In this document: positions 45,048 to 57,348 of the stretch, in pieces | Layout of the letters: every line of letters starts with the position of its first letter | How positions within the stretch are numbered: the first letter of the stretch is position 1 | DNA from: Megalobrama amblycephala | Taxonomy: Eukaryota; Chordata; Actinopteri; Cypriniformes; Xenocyprididae | DNA length: 64,000 bases | Direction of reading: 5' to 3' | Assembly: GCF_018812025.1 (NCBI RefSeq) | Contig: NC_063049.1 | Span: 38,801,947 to 38,865,946, forward strand | Translations under genes and position numbers: made by a program | Notes under the pieces: model-generated | What the model was told of the DNA's origin: nothing | The model's database searches: none | What the model saw: only the letters and a program-made list of their open reading frames with translations

Positions 45048-46650
45048 CAGTGTGTACGGAAAGTATTCAGACCCCCTTAAATTTATCTTTGTTATATTGC
45101 AGCCATTTGCTAAAATCATTTAAGTTCATTTTTTCCTCATTAATGTACATACAGCACCCCATATTGACAGAAAAACAGAATTGTTGAGATTTTTGCAGAT
45201 TTATTAAAAAAGAAAAACTGAAATATCACATGGTTCTAAGTATTCAGACCCTTTGCTGTGACACTCATATATTTAACTCAGGTGCTGTCCATTTCTTCTG
45301 ATCATCCTTGATGGTTCTACACCTTCATTTGAGTCCAGCTGTGTTTGATTATACTGCTTGGAATTGATTAGGAAAGCCACACACCTGTCTATATAAGACC
45401 TTACAGCTCACAGTGCATGTCAGAGCAAATGAGAATCATGAGGTCAAAGGAACTGCCTGAAGAGCTCAGAGACAGAATTGTGGCAAGGCACAGATCTGGC
45501 CAAGGTTACAAAAAAAATTCTGCTGCACTCAAGGTTCCTAAGAGCACAGTGGCCTCCACAATCCTTAAATGGAAGACGTTTGGGACGACCAGAACCCTTC
45601 CTAGAGCTGGCCGTCCAGCCAAACTGAGCTATCGGGGGAGAAGAGCCTTGGTGAGAGAGGTAAAGAACCCAAAGATCACTGTGGCTGAGCTCCAGATATG
45701 CAGTCGGGAGATGGGAGAAAATTGTAGAAAGTCAACCATCACTGCAGCCCTCCACTAGTCGGGGCTTTATGGCAGAGTGGCCTGACGGAAGCCTCTCCTC
45801 AGTGCAAGACACATGAAAGCCCGCATGGAGTTTGCCAAGATGGTGAGAAATAAGATTCTCTGGACTGATGAGACCAAGATAGAACTTTTTTGCCTTAATT
45901 CTAAGCGGTATGTGTGGAGAAAACCAGGCACTGCTCATCACCTGTCCAATACAGTCCCAACAGTGAAGCATGGTGGTGGCAGCATCATGCTGTGGGGGTG
46001 TTTTTCAGCTGCAGGGACAGGACGACTGGTTGCAATCGAGGGAAAGATGAATGCGGCCAAGTACAGGGATATCCTGGAAGAAAACCTTCTCCAGAGTGCT
46101 CAGGACCTCAGACTGGGCCGAAGATTTACCTTCCAACAAGACAATGACCCTAAGCACACAGCTAAAATAATAAAGGAGTGGCTTCACAACAACTCTGTGA
46201 CTGTTCTTGAATGGCCCAGCCAGAGCCCTGACTTAAACCCAATTGAGCATCTCTGGAGAAACCTAAAAATGGCTGTCCACCAACATTTACCATCCAACCT
46301 GACAGAAATAGAGAGGATCTGCAAGGAGGAATGGCAGAGGATCCCCAAATCCAGGTGTGAAAAACTTGTTGCATCTTTCCCAAAAAAACTCATGGCTGTA
46401 TTAAATCAAAAGGGTGCTTCTACTAAATACTGAGCAAAGGGTCTGAATACTTAGGACCATGTGATATTTCAGTTTTTCTTTTTTAATAAATCTGCAAAAA
46501 TGTCAACAATTCTATGTTTTTCTGTCAATATGGGGTGCTGTGTGTACATTAATGAGGAAAAAAAATGAACTTAAATGATTTTAGCAAATGGCTATAATAT
46601 AACAAAGAGTGAAACATTTAATGGGGTCTGAATACTTTCCGTACCCACTG
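45048..46650 (+). mobile_element. Tc1-like DNA transposon, 1,603 bp
   Basis: The ends cagtgtgtacggaaagtatt and its near complement ending cgtacccactg are flanked by TA on both sides (45046-45047, 46651-46652). Inverted repeats are about 210-215 bp long. Each holds an outer and an inner copy of aagtattcagaccc (inner ones near 45238-45252 and 46437-46453), the IR/DR layout of Sleeping Beauty-type elements. The element carries one transposase gene, disabled by stop codons. It lies in the 14.8-kb hdac4 intron in antisense orientation to that gene. Confidence 0.92.
45417..46433 (+). pseudogene. Tc1/mariner transposase, inactivated
   Basis: One reading frame of about 339 codons, near the usual Tc1 length. 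The N-terminal paired-like DNA-binding region has helix-turn-helix residues around ELRDRIVARHRSGQGYKK, and the GRP-box is RAGRPAKLS. The DDE catalytic part shows the first Asp in WTDETK, the second in DNDPKHTA and the Glu in DLNPIEHLWRNLK. Two in-frame stops, TAG at 45756 and TGA at 45783, separate binding and catalytic domains; both are one C-to-T change from a sense codon. The stretch after MEFAK also looks a few residues short compared with relatives. No active transposase is expected from this copy. Confidence 0.92.
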
Positions 46651-46652
46651 TA

Positions 46653-46656
46653 CCCC

Positions 46657-46691
<35 letters not shown>

Positions 46692-46995
46692 GACATAATG
46701 TAGTGTGTTAAGTTTTACTGTAATCATTTTCTCTTAAAAGTAGACGTTCTGTAGTTTCAATTGATGTATTACAAAAAATGACAAGGTATTTTAAGTCGAT
46801 TTTGCTGCTATGTGAAGAAGATCCAACAGAACGCACTGGTGTGTTTTCCAACCCCTGAGTGTTAAACTACAGAACACATAATAATATGTAAAATAAATTG
46901 TCTTTTTGATTCCTAAAATAAATAAACTGGTTTACTTTTGAGTGAAAGCACCCTATTGAGCTTGATTTACCTTTCAAGTTATAGATGACCGAATG
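46653..46995. repeat. (CA)n(TA)n microsatellite and AT-rich intron DNA
   Basis: A (CA)n tract at about 46659-46676 passes into (TA)n to about 46691. The remainder is AT-rich with no recognised feature. Confidence 0.7.
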
Positions 46996-48080
46996 AGCAA
47001 ACCAGGCGGAGTAGAGGTTCGGGTAGCTGGAGCACCTGTTATCCCCTGAGTCTCTAGTTCAAACACACTCAAACACGCTCTCGAAAGCTCTCAGGCTCTA
47101 TCGACATCATCTACTCACTGCCCTGAACTTCACCTCTGTTACAATGTGGGCTTGAATGCAATGATAAAACACCTGCTTCCTGTGATACTGATTACAGTCT
47201 GTACTCTTGTTTCTTAATATCTATTATCTGGCCTGAGCTTCTCTTCTCGGGGCATTTGTGACGTCTTGCATGTGTGGTTGAACTGCCCCTTTTGAAGACC
47301 CCCTGAATGGATGCCATGAAAAACTTGCATGTTACGTGTATCTAAACAAGGCCTCCAATTTCCATACTTGGACAAATAAGACAGAGACAAGGCAGTGGAC
47401 TCTTTGCATATTAAAACAATATGCACTGGAGAGGCCTGAAGCATCTAATGTGGCATAAGTTGTTCTGAGTGTCCAATGCCCATGGGATAGTCAGTCCTTC
47501 CACTCTCGAGCTCTATGACATAAGCTTCCTCTGTACTTTGTACTTTCTAATTTCCTTTGATTACTTTAAGTCTGCCTCTGTCTCTCTGGCTGTCAGTGAC
47601 CCCGTCTGTGAGAGGTGTGAAGCTAACTGCTTTCAGATGGGCCGCTGGTAGCGTCTGAAAGCTGAAAGGGAAGAGAGTGAGCGTGAGATACTCTGAGCCC
47701 CCTCTGAACATACCTCAAGGGAGTGCACTCGATAGGCAGCTGAAACAAACCCTTACTGAGCAGTTTTGCTCGCTCAATGCCTTCGTCGTCTCTATCCTTT
47801 TCCTGCTATGACAACAAACCTTCCCATGGGGCAAAGTGGAGATGAAGGCAGCGCCAGGCAGGCCTGTAGACTCACAGTCTGCCGCTGACCCGAGTCAGAG
47901 GCGAAGGCTGGTGTAGGTAAACCGATTATGATTATTGCATTAAGACTGCCAGTATGCAGTTTTCCTCTAAAGCAAACAGGTCCAGATCAGTTAGTGCATT
48001 TATTTCCTGAAGAGCCTGTTACTGTGGAGACACACAGTGCCTTGTGGGTAAAAGAAAAAAATCATTCCTTTCCTATGAAC
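46996..48080. other. hdac4: Intronic DNA, unique-looking
   Basis: Balanced composition with no repeat boundary or exon. The part from 47220 to 47450 includes an octamer-like tttgcatatta. A regulatory role is possible but unsupported. Confidence 0.3.
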
Positions 48081-48087
48081 ATGAACG

Positions 48088-48362
48088 GACTGTCCATACA
48101 TCCATACATCCATCCTTCCTTCCTTCCTTCCTTCCTTCCTTCCTTCCTTCCTTCCTTCCTTCCTTCCATCCATCCATCCATCCATCCATCATCCACTTAT
48201 CCATCTGTCCATCATCCATCCGTCATCCACTTATCCATCCATCCATCCATCCATCCATCCATCCATCCATCCATCCATAATCCACTCATCCATCCATCCA
48301 TCCATCCATCCATCCATCCATCCATCCATCCATCCATCCATCCATCCATCCATCTATCCATA
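48088..48362. repeat. (TTCC)n and (ATCC)n microsatellites
   Basis: About 55 bp of (TTCC)n at about 48111-48165 is followed by about 195 bp of interrupted (ATCC)n. The 165-residue open frame over it (Ser-Ile-His-Pro repeats) is an artefact of the tetranucleotide. Confidence 0.95.
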
Positions 48363-48539
48363 ACAAATAAAAAGCTACAAGAAATAGGCTCACTCGAAGC
48401 AATGAAAAAAAATAAAATAAAATAAAATGTTACCTGTTATCAAATTTGGTGAGCTCTGACTTAATTAGTATATGTTAATATAATTTTTTTTTTTTAGTAT
48501 TTAAAAAAAAAAAAATAACATTATAGTATTAATGTCTAT

Positions 48540-48800
48540 TTGCCACTTGTTTGCCACCTGATGTCACCTGTTGGAGTTTGGGTTCCTTGCTGCTGTCGCC
48601 TTTGGCTTGCTTAGTTGGGGACACTTGACATTTGACTTGACATTTGATAATCAACAGTGCTTTGATCTGCCTGCATTGACACTATTCTTTAAGAGCTGCT
48701 GTGCAGCCAAAATAATGTACCAGTTATCAATGTAAAGCTGCTTTGACACAATCTACATTGTAAAAAGCGCTATATAAATAAAGGTGACTTCACTTGACTA
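48540..48800 (+). mobile_element. L2-type LINE 3' tail
   Basis: A 3'-terminal fragment with ggagtttgggttccttgctg, tgtaaagctgctttgacaca, aaaaagcgctatataaataa and a short (acttg)n end, typical of fish L2 3'UTRs. No reverse transcriptase part is present. Confidence 0.65.
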
Positions 48801-51069
48801 TTATTATAGTATAAGTTTTCTTGTTGATTGTGTAAGGCAGGTTTTAGAAATCGTACATAGTTTTGTGGAAAAAAAAAATTCTTATTTAGAGACATTCTCT
48901 GAAAACATTTCTAAAAAAATAGAAATATATATATTTTTGAATGTATATAAAATAACATTTAAAAAATCTTGCAAAATAAACTAAAGTTTGAAAAAGTTCT
49001 GGGGTCAGTATATATATATATTTTTTTTTAATAAATTAAAACCTTTATTCAGCGAGGACATTAAATTGATCGAAAGTGACAGTATAGACTTTTATATTGT
49101 TACAAATAAAAATCTAGTTGGCTGCTTCTTTAAACTTTATATTAATCAAAGAATCGTTTTCAGTTTCCACAAAAATATTTTCAACAAGACATTACTGTAG
49201 TATACCAAACACAGTGCCAGAACTAATCAACATAAATGTAATTCCTGGTGCAGCACACAACCTGTTTTGCACTGTCTAATTATCCTGGTTATTTTCCTCT
49301 CATCCCCAGAAATGGAGTGGAGACAGCTCACTTTTACTGTTCCAGGAATGTATTTACAGGCTTGACTCTAGAGCTTCAATAACACCAGGAATGAGGCCCG
49401 TCCTCTCATCTGACCCTAAGAGTGGCAAAATGATTCAGTCCTGCTCTGAACACTAACTCCCAGTGCTCAGCTAATCTAGCCTCTGGGAAGCCGTATAAAC
49501 TCAGCACAAGTGTAAATTTTGGGATCCACATAGCCTGGGAACGCTTTTGGACATGTTTTAGAGGCTCAATGGGTCTGCATGGATGGTTTCAACAGGTTCT
49601 CCTTAACCAACAGAAGTAAACTTTGTAAGGATGTGCCGCAGCGTCGCTCTCTCAAAATACACAGATTTTCTGAAGTCCGAAGGCATGTCAATTCACTTAA
49701 AACTGTTTTTGTGTGCAATTCTGTCAAAGGTCCTGTTTCCACCTGGTATTAAGATGCGTTAAGTGGACGAGGGACACGTACCCGTTTACACCTGGTATTT
49801 TAATCCGTCTCTTTTGACCACTTTCAACCAATTCTGTCCTGATTTCTTCGAGAGGAGGGTCTATGGGCGGGTAAATGTATGTGGTTTTTCCAGATCTTTC
49901 AATCTTTTCAATCTTTCATTTCTGCTCTGATTCGATTTGTGATAAAACAATGTATTTGATTTCAGGACTTACAAACCCTAAATATTAACACTTTTCCACC
50001 TACACATACATGTCAATGCCACTCTTGCATACTCAGAAACCCAAGGTGAGCTAATTAAGAATCCCTGGGAAGCTCTGGAAGAGACAAACAACAAAATCTC
50101 CAAGAAAGAATGGAGATAGTGAGCTGCCAACACAGGCAACATTTTAAGGCATCACAGGTCCAATATTTGGTTGTGCTATGTAGTTTTTGCTGGTTAGAGT
50201 TTTGCATCGTAAGCTTAGCAACACGGCAATGTCAAATGCTATTGAAATCAATTGAGCATGGATGTAATAAGTTGCTGTCTATGTACAGTGTTCCAAATCA
50301 CTTATGAGGTTCATTTAGGCTGCTGTTTTGACAGCAAAGCCGAGCCAAAATGAGAATGGATTTGATTTAGAAAGAGAAAGGAAAGGCCCTGAATAAAGAA
50401 GATGAAGAGAAAGAATAGCAGTGAAGATGAGAGATGGGAACATAAAAGAAATTATTCTTCCTCTGACACAGAGACAAGTGGATAAATGACGCCCTAAAGC
50501 TTCATTTGTCTTGTTTCTCCGAGTGTAGACAGTGAACCGTTCGCTATTCTTTCACTCCCACCCATAGACTGGACTATGACTGTGTCAGCTGAACCTTGGT
50601 GGCTGGCCAGCACAAAGGGAGTGCTGCAAAATACACACCCTGACAAACATCTAGTCTGTGACACCCTAGACAAAAGCTGGGTGGGAGGACAGAGGACAGG
50701 CTTGACAAAACAGGGCCCAGGGCCAGTGAGACAGAGGTTCACCTCAGCAAATGGAATCCTCACTTGCCCAATTTGGCCAGTTATCATGCGGAACTGCTAT
50801 GCAGAAGTCTTAGGGTTGGGAGACGTGTCCGACTAGAGCCAATGGTGCAGAACACACCAGGAAAACTTAGTCGGCTTAAAAACGGTCCGATGTTGCCCGA
50901 CGGCCGATCGTTGGATTGGTGCGTCCCGGGCTTTACACTCAAAGTCAGCTACATGACACAATGTTCCTTGAGATTCTTTTATAAAACTCACACTATTTTT
51001 AACTCGACTGCTTTAAAAACCAAAATTCATGGTGGAGACCCTGTAAAAACATTTTGCACTGTTTGAAAA
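48801..51069. other. hdac4: Intronic DNA with repeat fragments
   Basis: 48800-49200 is AT-rich. 49250-49700 is unique-looking. Near 49735-49810 tttccacctggtatta and tttacacctggtatttt recur as a probable DNA-transposon end. Nothing coding was recognised; the 50494-50836 open frames overlap on both strands without domains. Confidence 0.35.
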
Positions 51070-52186
51070 CTAGTTTGTCATTGTGCTACGTTCGACACAA
51101 TAGATCATAAAATACTCCTAGATCGACTACAAAATTACACTGGTATTCAAGGACAGGCATTACAGTGGTTTAGGTCATACCTATCAGACCATCACAATTT
51201 TGTTTATATAAACGGGGAAAAATCTAAGATAACGATAGTAAACTATGGAGTGCCGCAAGGATCTGTGTTAGGCCCTCTGCTATTTTCAATATACATGCTG
51301 CCACTCGGCAATATTATAAGAAAACATGGAATTAGTTTCCACTGCTATGCCGATGATACTCAGTTATATATTTCACCACAACCAGATGAAATCTCTAAAT
51401 TATCCAATCTGACAGAGTGTGTTAAAGAAGTAAAACATTGGATGACTAGTAATTTTCTTCTATTAAATTCAGATAAGACTGAAGTATTACTTAATGGCCC
51501 AAAAACCTGTACACAGAATCTCTCAGACTACAACCTGCATTTAGAAGGATGTACTGTTACTCCATCCTCGACAGTTAAAGACCTGGGTGTTATATTAAAC
51601 AGCAACTTGTCCTTTGAAAATCATATTTCATATGTTACAAAAACAGCCTTCTTCCACCTCAGAAACATTGCTAAGCTACGGAATATGTTATCCGTTTCTG
51701 ATGCAGAAAAGTTAGTTCATGCTTTCATGACGTCTAGACTAGATTACTGTAATGTATTATTAGCTGGTTGTCCTGCTTCCTCAATAAATAAGCTACAATT
51801 AGTACAAAATGCAGCTGCTAGAGTTCTTACCAGGTCAAGAAAATATGATCATATTACCAATTTTATCATCTCTACACTGGTTACCCATTAAGTTCCATAT
51901 CGATTATAAAGTATTGCTAATGACCTATAAGGCTCTAAATGGTTTAGCTCCTGTGTACTTAACCGATCTTCTATTGCCCTACAATCCTTCACGCTCTTTA
52001 AGATCACAAAACTCTGGACTTCTGGTTGTACCTAGGATATCTAAGTCCACTAAAGGAGGAAGAGCGTTTTCACATTTGGCTCCGAAACTCTGGAATAGCC
52101 TTCCTGATGATGTTCGGGGCTCAGACTCGCTCACCCAGTTTAAATCTAGATTAAAGACGCATCTCTTTAGCCAAGCATTCACATAA
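51070..52186 (+). pseudogene. L2-like LINE reverse transcriptase, C-terminal part, frameshifted
   Basis: The frame from 51070 reads ..[14 protein letters not shown].., then [15 protein letters not shown] and the catalytic YADDTQLYI (YADD at 51346-51357), up to about residue 270. Around 51860-51880 the frame shifts, and [32 protein letters not shown] continues in another frame to a stop at 52184-52186. There is no start codon and the fingers domain and endonuclease are missing, so it is not functional. L2/CR1 clade is suggested by the tail and the SLHWLPI segment. Confidence 0.88.
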
Positions 52187-53042
52187 TGCATCTCATACCA
52201 GATCAATTGCACATGACTATTGTGATGGAAATATTTTGCGTCAACATGAAATGTACAGAAAATGCAGACTAAGGATGCTCAGGTAAAAGACCAGTCACAT
52301 GATTAGCTTAGATCATTACAAACCAATCACCAGAACAAATCACAGTGATGAAGACATTGATTTTTACTCAACTGTAAGACTTAAATGTGCATGTATCTTT
52401 CTATTCATTGAGACTCACTCTGTTGTTGTGACCAGTGACCTCCCTGCCGTAAATAAAACTTCATTTCTAAAAAGAGCAACTTGGAAGTCGTGTTAGGTAT
52501 ATGCTGCGCAGCTAAGAAATAGAAGATCCTACGCTCAAAAGACAACAAATGTAACAGCCAAGTGTGATTGAGGTAGTGATAGTAGCTTCTTGACGGGACG
52601 CCGTCACCATACTTCAGGGAAGTATTGGATTGTATGGTAAGTATTCAGGAATTCAGGGAATTACCTAGAGATACTATAGTATTATATTAACAACTAGGAG
52701 TTCTTTAAATTGTCAGTGGTGAAGTCAGATTTGTATTGAGAATTTCCACGACACTATCTTTGCTTAATGTTATGAACAGCAGCTACGCTAATTATTCTCC
52801 ATTTGCTTTTCTGTTTTACCTCGGGACACTCGTCCCGAGGTAATTCATTTTTCCAGGAGCTCATTGCTTCTACCTTCAGTTAAACTGCTAACAGTGATTG
52901 TAAATTAATTGCCTAAATTATTACATTATTTGCTAACTGCATTCTTTAAATGGTGATGTTGACATGCATTCTCTGTAAAGCTGCTTTGAAATGATATGTA
53001 TCGTGAAAAGTGCTATACAAATAAATGTGAATTGAATTGAAT
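51070..53042 (+). mobile_element. 5'-truncated L2-like LINE
   Basis: It begins inside the reverse transcriptase, continues through the C-terminal part and a 3'UTR of about 0.85 kb, and ends in tgtaaagctgctttgaaatg, agtgctatacaaataaatgt and an (attga)n tail. The missing 5' part is usual for non-LTR elements inserted by target-primed reverse transcription. It is antisense to hdac4. Confidence 0.85.
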
Positions 53043-53200
53043 TTTTCCAATTCTGTTCAGTGCCATTACAATAATTTTTTGTCTCAAGACAAGTCCAATC
53101 AGAATGACTGGCCCAAGTGGGCCAGCAGAAAAAATCCATACTGTTGAACATCGGAGGATGCTGTCATTCTGTAAAATCCCTTCATCTTTTCCTTCATTCA

Positions 53201-53464
<264 letters not shown>

Positions 53465-54765
53465 TCAAAGGAATCAGAGATGAAGAAATAAATGGAGAGG
53501 GGAAAAAAAAGACAGTATTACATCACATTCTCTCTGTTAAAAAGACGACACTCTGGATTTACTGGGCCTAAACGTATAATAAGAGGCAGGTTTAATTTTA
53601 ATAAATGTGGCTTAGTATTTTGGCTCCAGGCATCTTTTGATCTTTGTTTGAATATATGTATCCGACTATACCTCCCTTTCCCAAAGATTCACATTCAAGG
53701 CCATCCTAGATGAATTTATTTTGTTTTAATTCTTCACTGGCACGATATGGTCCAATGGGATGTTCATCAACACGTCTACAGTCCATAAGAGAAGGAACCG
53801 TCCAGTCCAGCTCAACCACTGAGAACCTGATACAAACTTTGTGCAACATATTAAATGCAACACAAATTGCACCAGAACCTCAACTGCTCTGAATAATTAT
53901 GCGCATAATGTGCTTAAGGAAGAGTACTCTCAAGATAGAAAATGTGTTATTATTTATGCACCTTCCAAACTTTTATGTTGTCACTTTGAATGGGAACACG
54001 AAAGGAGACATTTGGAGAATGTTTACACTGCTCTTTTCCATCCAACGACAAGTCATGGTGAATTCATCCATATCCACCCAAAAAGCATCGTAAAAAAAGT
54101 CTGTTTAAAGTCATTGTACAAAGTCTTCTGAAGTCTTTCAATAGCTTTGTAAGATGTTACACTGAAAAACTAATTCTTCTACAAATCAGTGCACTATGTT
54201 CAGTTATGACATGCAAGAACTAATGGCAATTGTTGTCAGTGATGACAAGCATGGCGTATAATGTGAATTTGAACCCGCAATTTGTGAGTTCTGGTAGACG
54301 GGAATATTATCAGCCATCCTCATGTCGTTCCAAACTCGTTATTTTTTATGGGAACACAAAAATTGAAATTTGGAGAATGTTCACGAAGCTCTTGTCCACA
54401 CAACGACAGTTCATGGTGACTAAGTCCAATCCATAAACCATCATAAAAGTAGACTGTACAACTCGTGCACTATATATTTAAAACCTCCTGAAGTCATATG
54501 ATAGCTTTGTGTAGGAAAGAAAACAGTAATTTATGACTATTTAATTAAAACTAAAAAAAATCCTTCAAACTGTCACACCATGTTCAGTTATGACACGCAA
54601 CAACTACTGGCATTTATGTCAATGACGGCAAACGTGGCAAACTAGTCTAAAGGTGCTATAATATGAATTTGAACCTGATATTTTCTGGTAGAGAGGAATA
54701 TAACCAGCCATCCTTGTGTCGTATCAAACTCGTTTTTTTATGGGAACACAAAAATAAAAATCTGG

Positions 54766-55607
54766 GACCAGTTGTTCAAAAGTTTAATCTGGATCAGAAT
54801 GATTTGGATTTGGAAATCCCATGTTTTGGTATCCAGGATCAGGTAATCCACATTACTTTTGTGCCAGTTTTTCAAAGCAAAATTGGATTGAAATTGGACA
54901 GAAACACACTTTCTTTTTAAGATTTCCAAATCTGGATTACTAGTGCTCTACGGAGCTCCTAAAGGGACATGGCGATGGAAAAAATGAGATGGGGAAAAAT
55001 TATTTCAATGCTTTTGCGTTCTCTCAGAAAAGTTCTGCGTAGCGTTCACCCGAGAAACCTTGCGTTCGTCACAAAGACCTTTTGACTGGTTCATCTTGTA
55101 TGATTGTGCCAATGTAGTTTACAAACAGTGATAAAAAACACTTCAAATTAAATTTATTTTTGTTTGATATTTACTGTTTGGGGATTATTTTGTGATGCCA
55201 AAATCTGTTTTTTACTTTACTGTAGACTACTGAAAGGCTTTATAATGTCCACTTCTAATTTACTAATCAACAGTAAAATAAAAAAATATGTGCGTTTATG
55301 TATATTACACAATACAAATGTTGTATATTTTGACCAGTTTTAAAGTTTTATTACATTTTTGTTCCTGAAATCCACCCTTCTGCTGGGATCAGTACAATCT
55401 TGATTTTTTTGGATCAGAGGTGTCCCGATCTTACTAAAAAGTTTTGAACAACACAAACTGATGATTTGATCAAGATCAAAAACCAAGATCAGATTTTGTG
55501 ATCTAATCTGATTTCAAAATCCTTTTTTCTTTTGAACAACCCATTTTCAAGATTTGATCCAAACCGAAAGCCGAAACCCGATCAGATTACTTTTGAACAA
55601 CTGGCAC
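54766..55607. mobile_element. TIR element inserted in the tandem repeat, 842 bp
   Basis: The termini gaccagttgttcaaaagt and acttttgaacaactggcac are inverted copies. ctgg flanks both sides (54762-54765, 55608-55611) as a likely 4-bp target duplication. Removing it restores the interrupted repeat unit. Words such as ctggatcag and gatcaaga recur inverted inside. No transposase. Confidence 0.7.
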
Positions 55608-55769
55608 CTGGAGATTGTTTACGAAGCTCTTGTCCACACAACAACAGTTCACGATGACCACGTCTATTCCAAAAAACATGATAAAAGTAGACTTATGCAC
55701 TAAATTTCAAATCTCCGTAAGTCACATGATAGCTTTGTGTGAGAAACAAAGCCAAAATCTAAGATGTTA

Positions 55770-55860
55770 TTTAGGCAAGTCAAGGCAAGGCAAGTTTATT
55801 TTTTATAGCACATTTCATACACAAAGGTAATTCAAAGTGCTTTACATAAAAAGGAAATAA
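55770..55860 (-). mobile_element. Short LINE/SINE-type 3' tail, minus orientation
   Basis: aggcaagtttattttttata, gcacatttcatacacaaagg and caaagtgctttacataaa form the reverse of a common fish retroelement 3' end. No further parts were found. Confidence 0.5.
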
Positions 55861-56894
55861 AAAAAAAAATACTGAAAAACTGTAAAATTCATTCAATCTG
55901 GCACACAATGTTTGGTTACGACACACAAAAAACACAGGCGTTTGCTGTCAATGATGCCAAACTTGGTGGTGAAACGAATTTAAAGGCATTTGAATTTGAG
56001 ACTTTTATGAGCTCTTGTAGAGAGGAAGATGCATTTCATTTTGTTCCTTGCACACATGACTTCAGACTTGACATGGCGTACAAATAATGTGGCCTATTTT
56101 TATTTGTTTTTTCGTCCTTTTTAGATGTCATATTTAGTTACTATGACAAGACAAAAACAGCGTAAGAAGTTTGAAACGACAATAGGGTGAGCATATAACG
56201 GCAGAAATATTTAATGGGTGACTGATTCCTTTAAGATAAGCAGAAAAATGAAAAACAAACGACGGCACAGATCGAATCGTTCTTAGATCAGCAGATGGAT
56301 TGAATCTGATTTAAAGTTCACTGTTAGATGCAAGAAAGGTGCAAATTCAGACCGGACAACCTGTCTTTCTTTAGACCCTGGGCAAATGTTTTGAGCGAAC
56401 AGTGTTTCTACTTTGCGTTTCCAGCACTGACATATGGACAGCTTTCACCAGGAGATGTAATCTATAAGAGCTGGCCTTATGATCCCTCTAACAGGATAAA
56501 AGCAGCCTTTTGGACCCCAATAACAAGTGCTGTATAATCGTTAAATGTTTGATTTAGAAACAAGCCTGGAATGCCATCTTGATATTATGCACACATGAGG
56601 GTAAAAAAAAAGAAGAAAAAAACATCAGGGATCTGGAAGTATGAGAAAGAATGACTGGTACAATTCCTCCCTTCAGGGATTAGACTTTGCACACAAGAGT
56701 GTGGTCTCTTGTTTTTGTGGTATTAGCACATGATAAATTTGACTGAAATGAAAGCTTTTAGACATGAGAAATGAGCGAGAGAGAGAGAAGAGTGGGACAA
56801 AGGCCGACTTCCACGTCAATGACTCATCTTTTTGCTCTGAACCGCTTTATTCCATGAGAATGTTCCTAAGAACAGGGAAACGCAGAACACTTAC

Positions 56895-57013
56895 ATTTGG
56901 CTGTGAGTTTGTATCCTCCCAGGGGTGGCGGGTGCCCCTCCACAGCGTCGAATCCCGAAGAAACCAGCACCACGTCTGGAGCGAACTCATTCGCAATAGG
57001 CATCACAACCGTC
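56895..57013 (-). CDS. hdac4: hdac4 coding exon with zinc-ligand segment
   Basis: A 119-bp exon on the minus strand after acceptor ttttttaaag, ending aaat|gtaagt. It encodes [20 protein letters not shown], then [19 protein letters not shown]. The Asp in SSGFDA corresponds to the third zinc ligand of HDAC4 (D934 in human numbering). Its first base completes an Arg codon from an exon that is not in the window (human ..[11 protein letters not shown]), and its last base opens the Cys codon completed in the next exon. This is the most 5' hdac4 exon recognised here. Confidence 0.95.
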
Positions 57014-57292
57014 CTTTAAAAAAGACAAAAACAACACCACATAAGTTCCAGAAAGGAATAGTTCAGCCAAAAAAATGAAAGTCATTATTTATTCACCATA
57101 ATTTTTTTCCCAACTCTTTATTATTTATTTTCTTCGGAAGAGATATTTACAGAGCACTTTTGTCCCTCTGGACATTGAAAATAAACCCTCTTAAAACAAA
57201 CTCTCACTAGTTTGTATGTGCACTCTCCACTATGTCCATTAGTGGATACATAAATCACATGAGAATTTGGACATTTTTGTAAGTTTGTAATG

Positions 57293-57296
<4 letters not shown>

Positions 57297-57331
<35 letters not shown>

Positions 57332-57348
57332 TATATATATATATATAT
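57297..57348. repeat. (TA)n microsatellite
   Basis: An alternating AT tract of about 50 bp with one interruption (tagta). Confidence 0.95.

Larger units (their letters stand above)
53950..56200. repeat. Diverged tandem repeat of about 0.37-kb units
   Basis: Direct copies starting near 53950, 54240, 54655 (continued at 55608) and about 55975 share gtgaatttgaacc, ttctggtagac/gagaggaa, tcatgtcgttccaaactcg, tatgggaacacaaaaat, ttcacgaagctcttgtccac and tgatagctttgtgt. Divergence between copies is substantial. The third copy is interrupted by the element at 54766-55607. Confidence 0.65.

Noticed and set aside
47928..48425. A 165-codon Ser-Ile-His-Pro repeat protein
   Set aside because: The composition comes entirely from (TTCC)n and (ATCC)n microsatellites.
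50494..51066. Overlapping open frames upstream of the LINE
   Set aside because: They occur on both strands without domains or start context and are more likely intron background.
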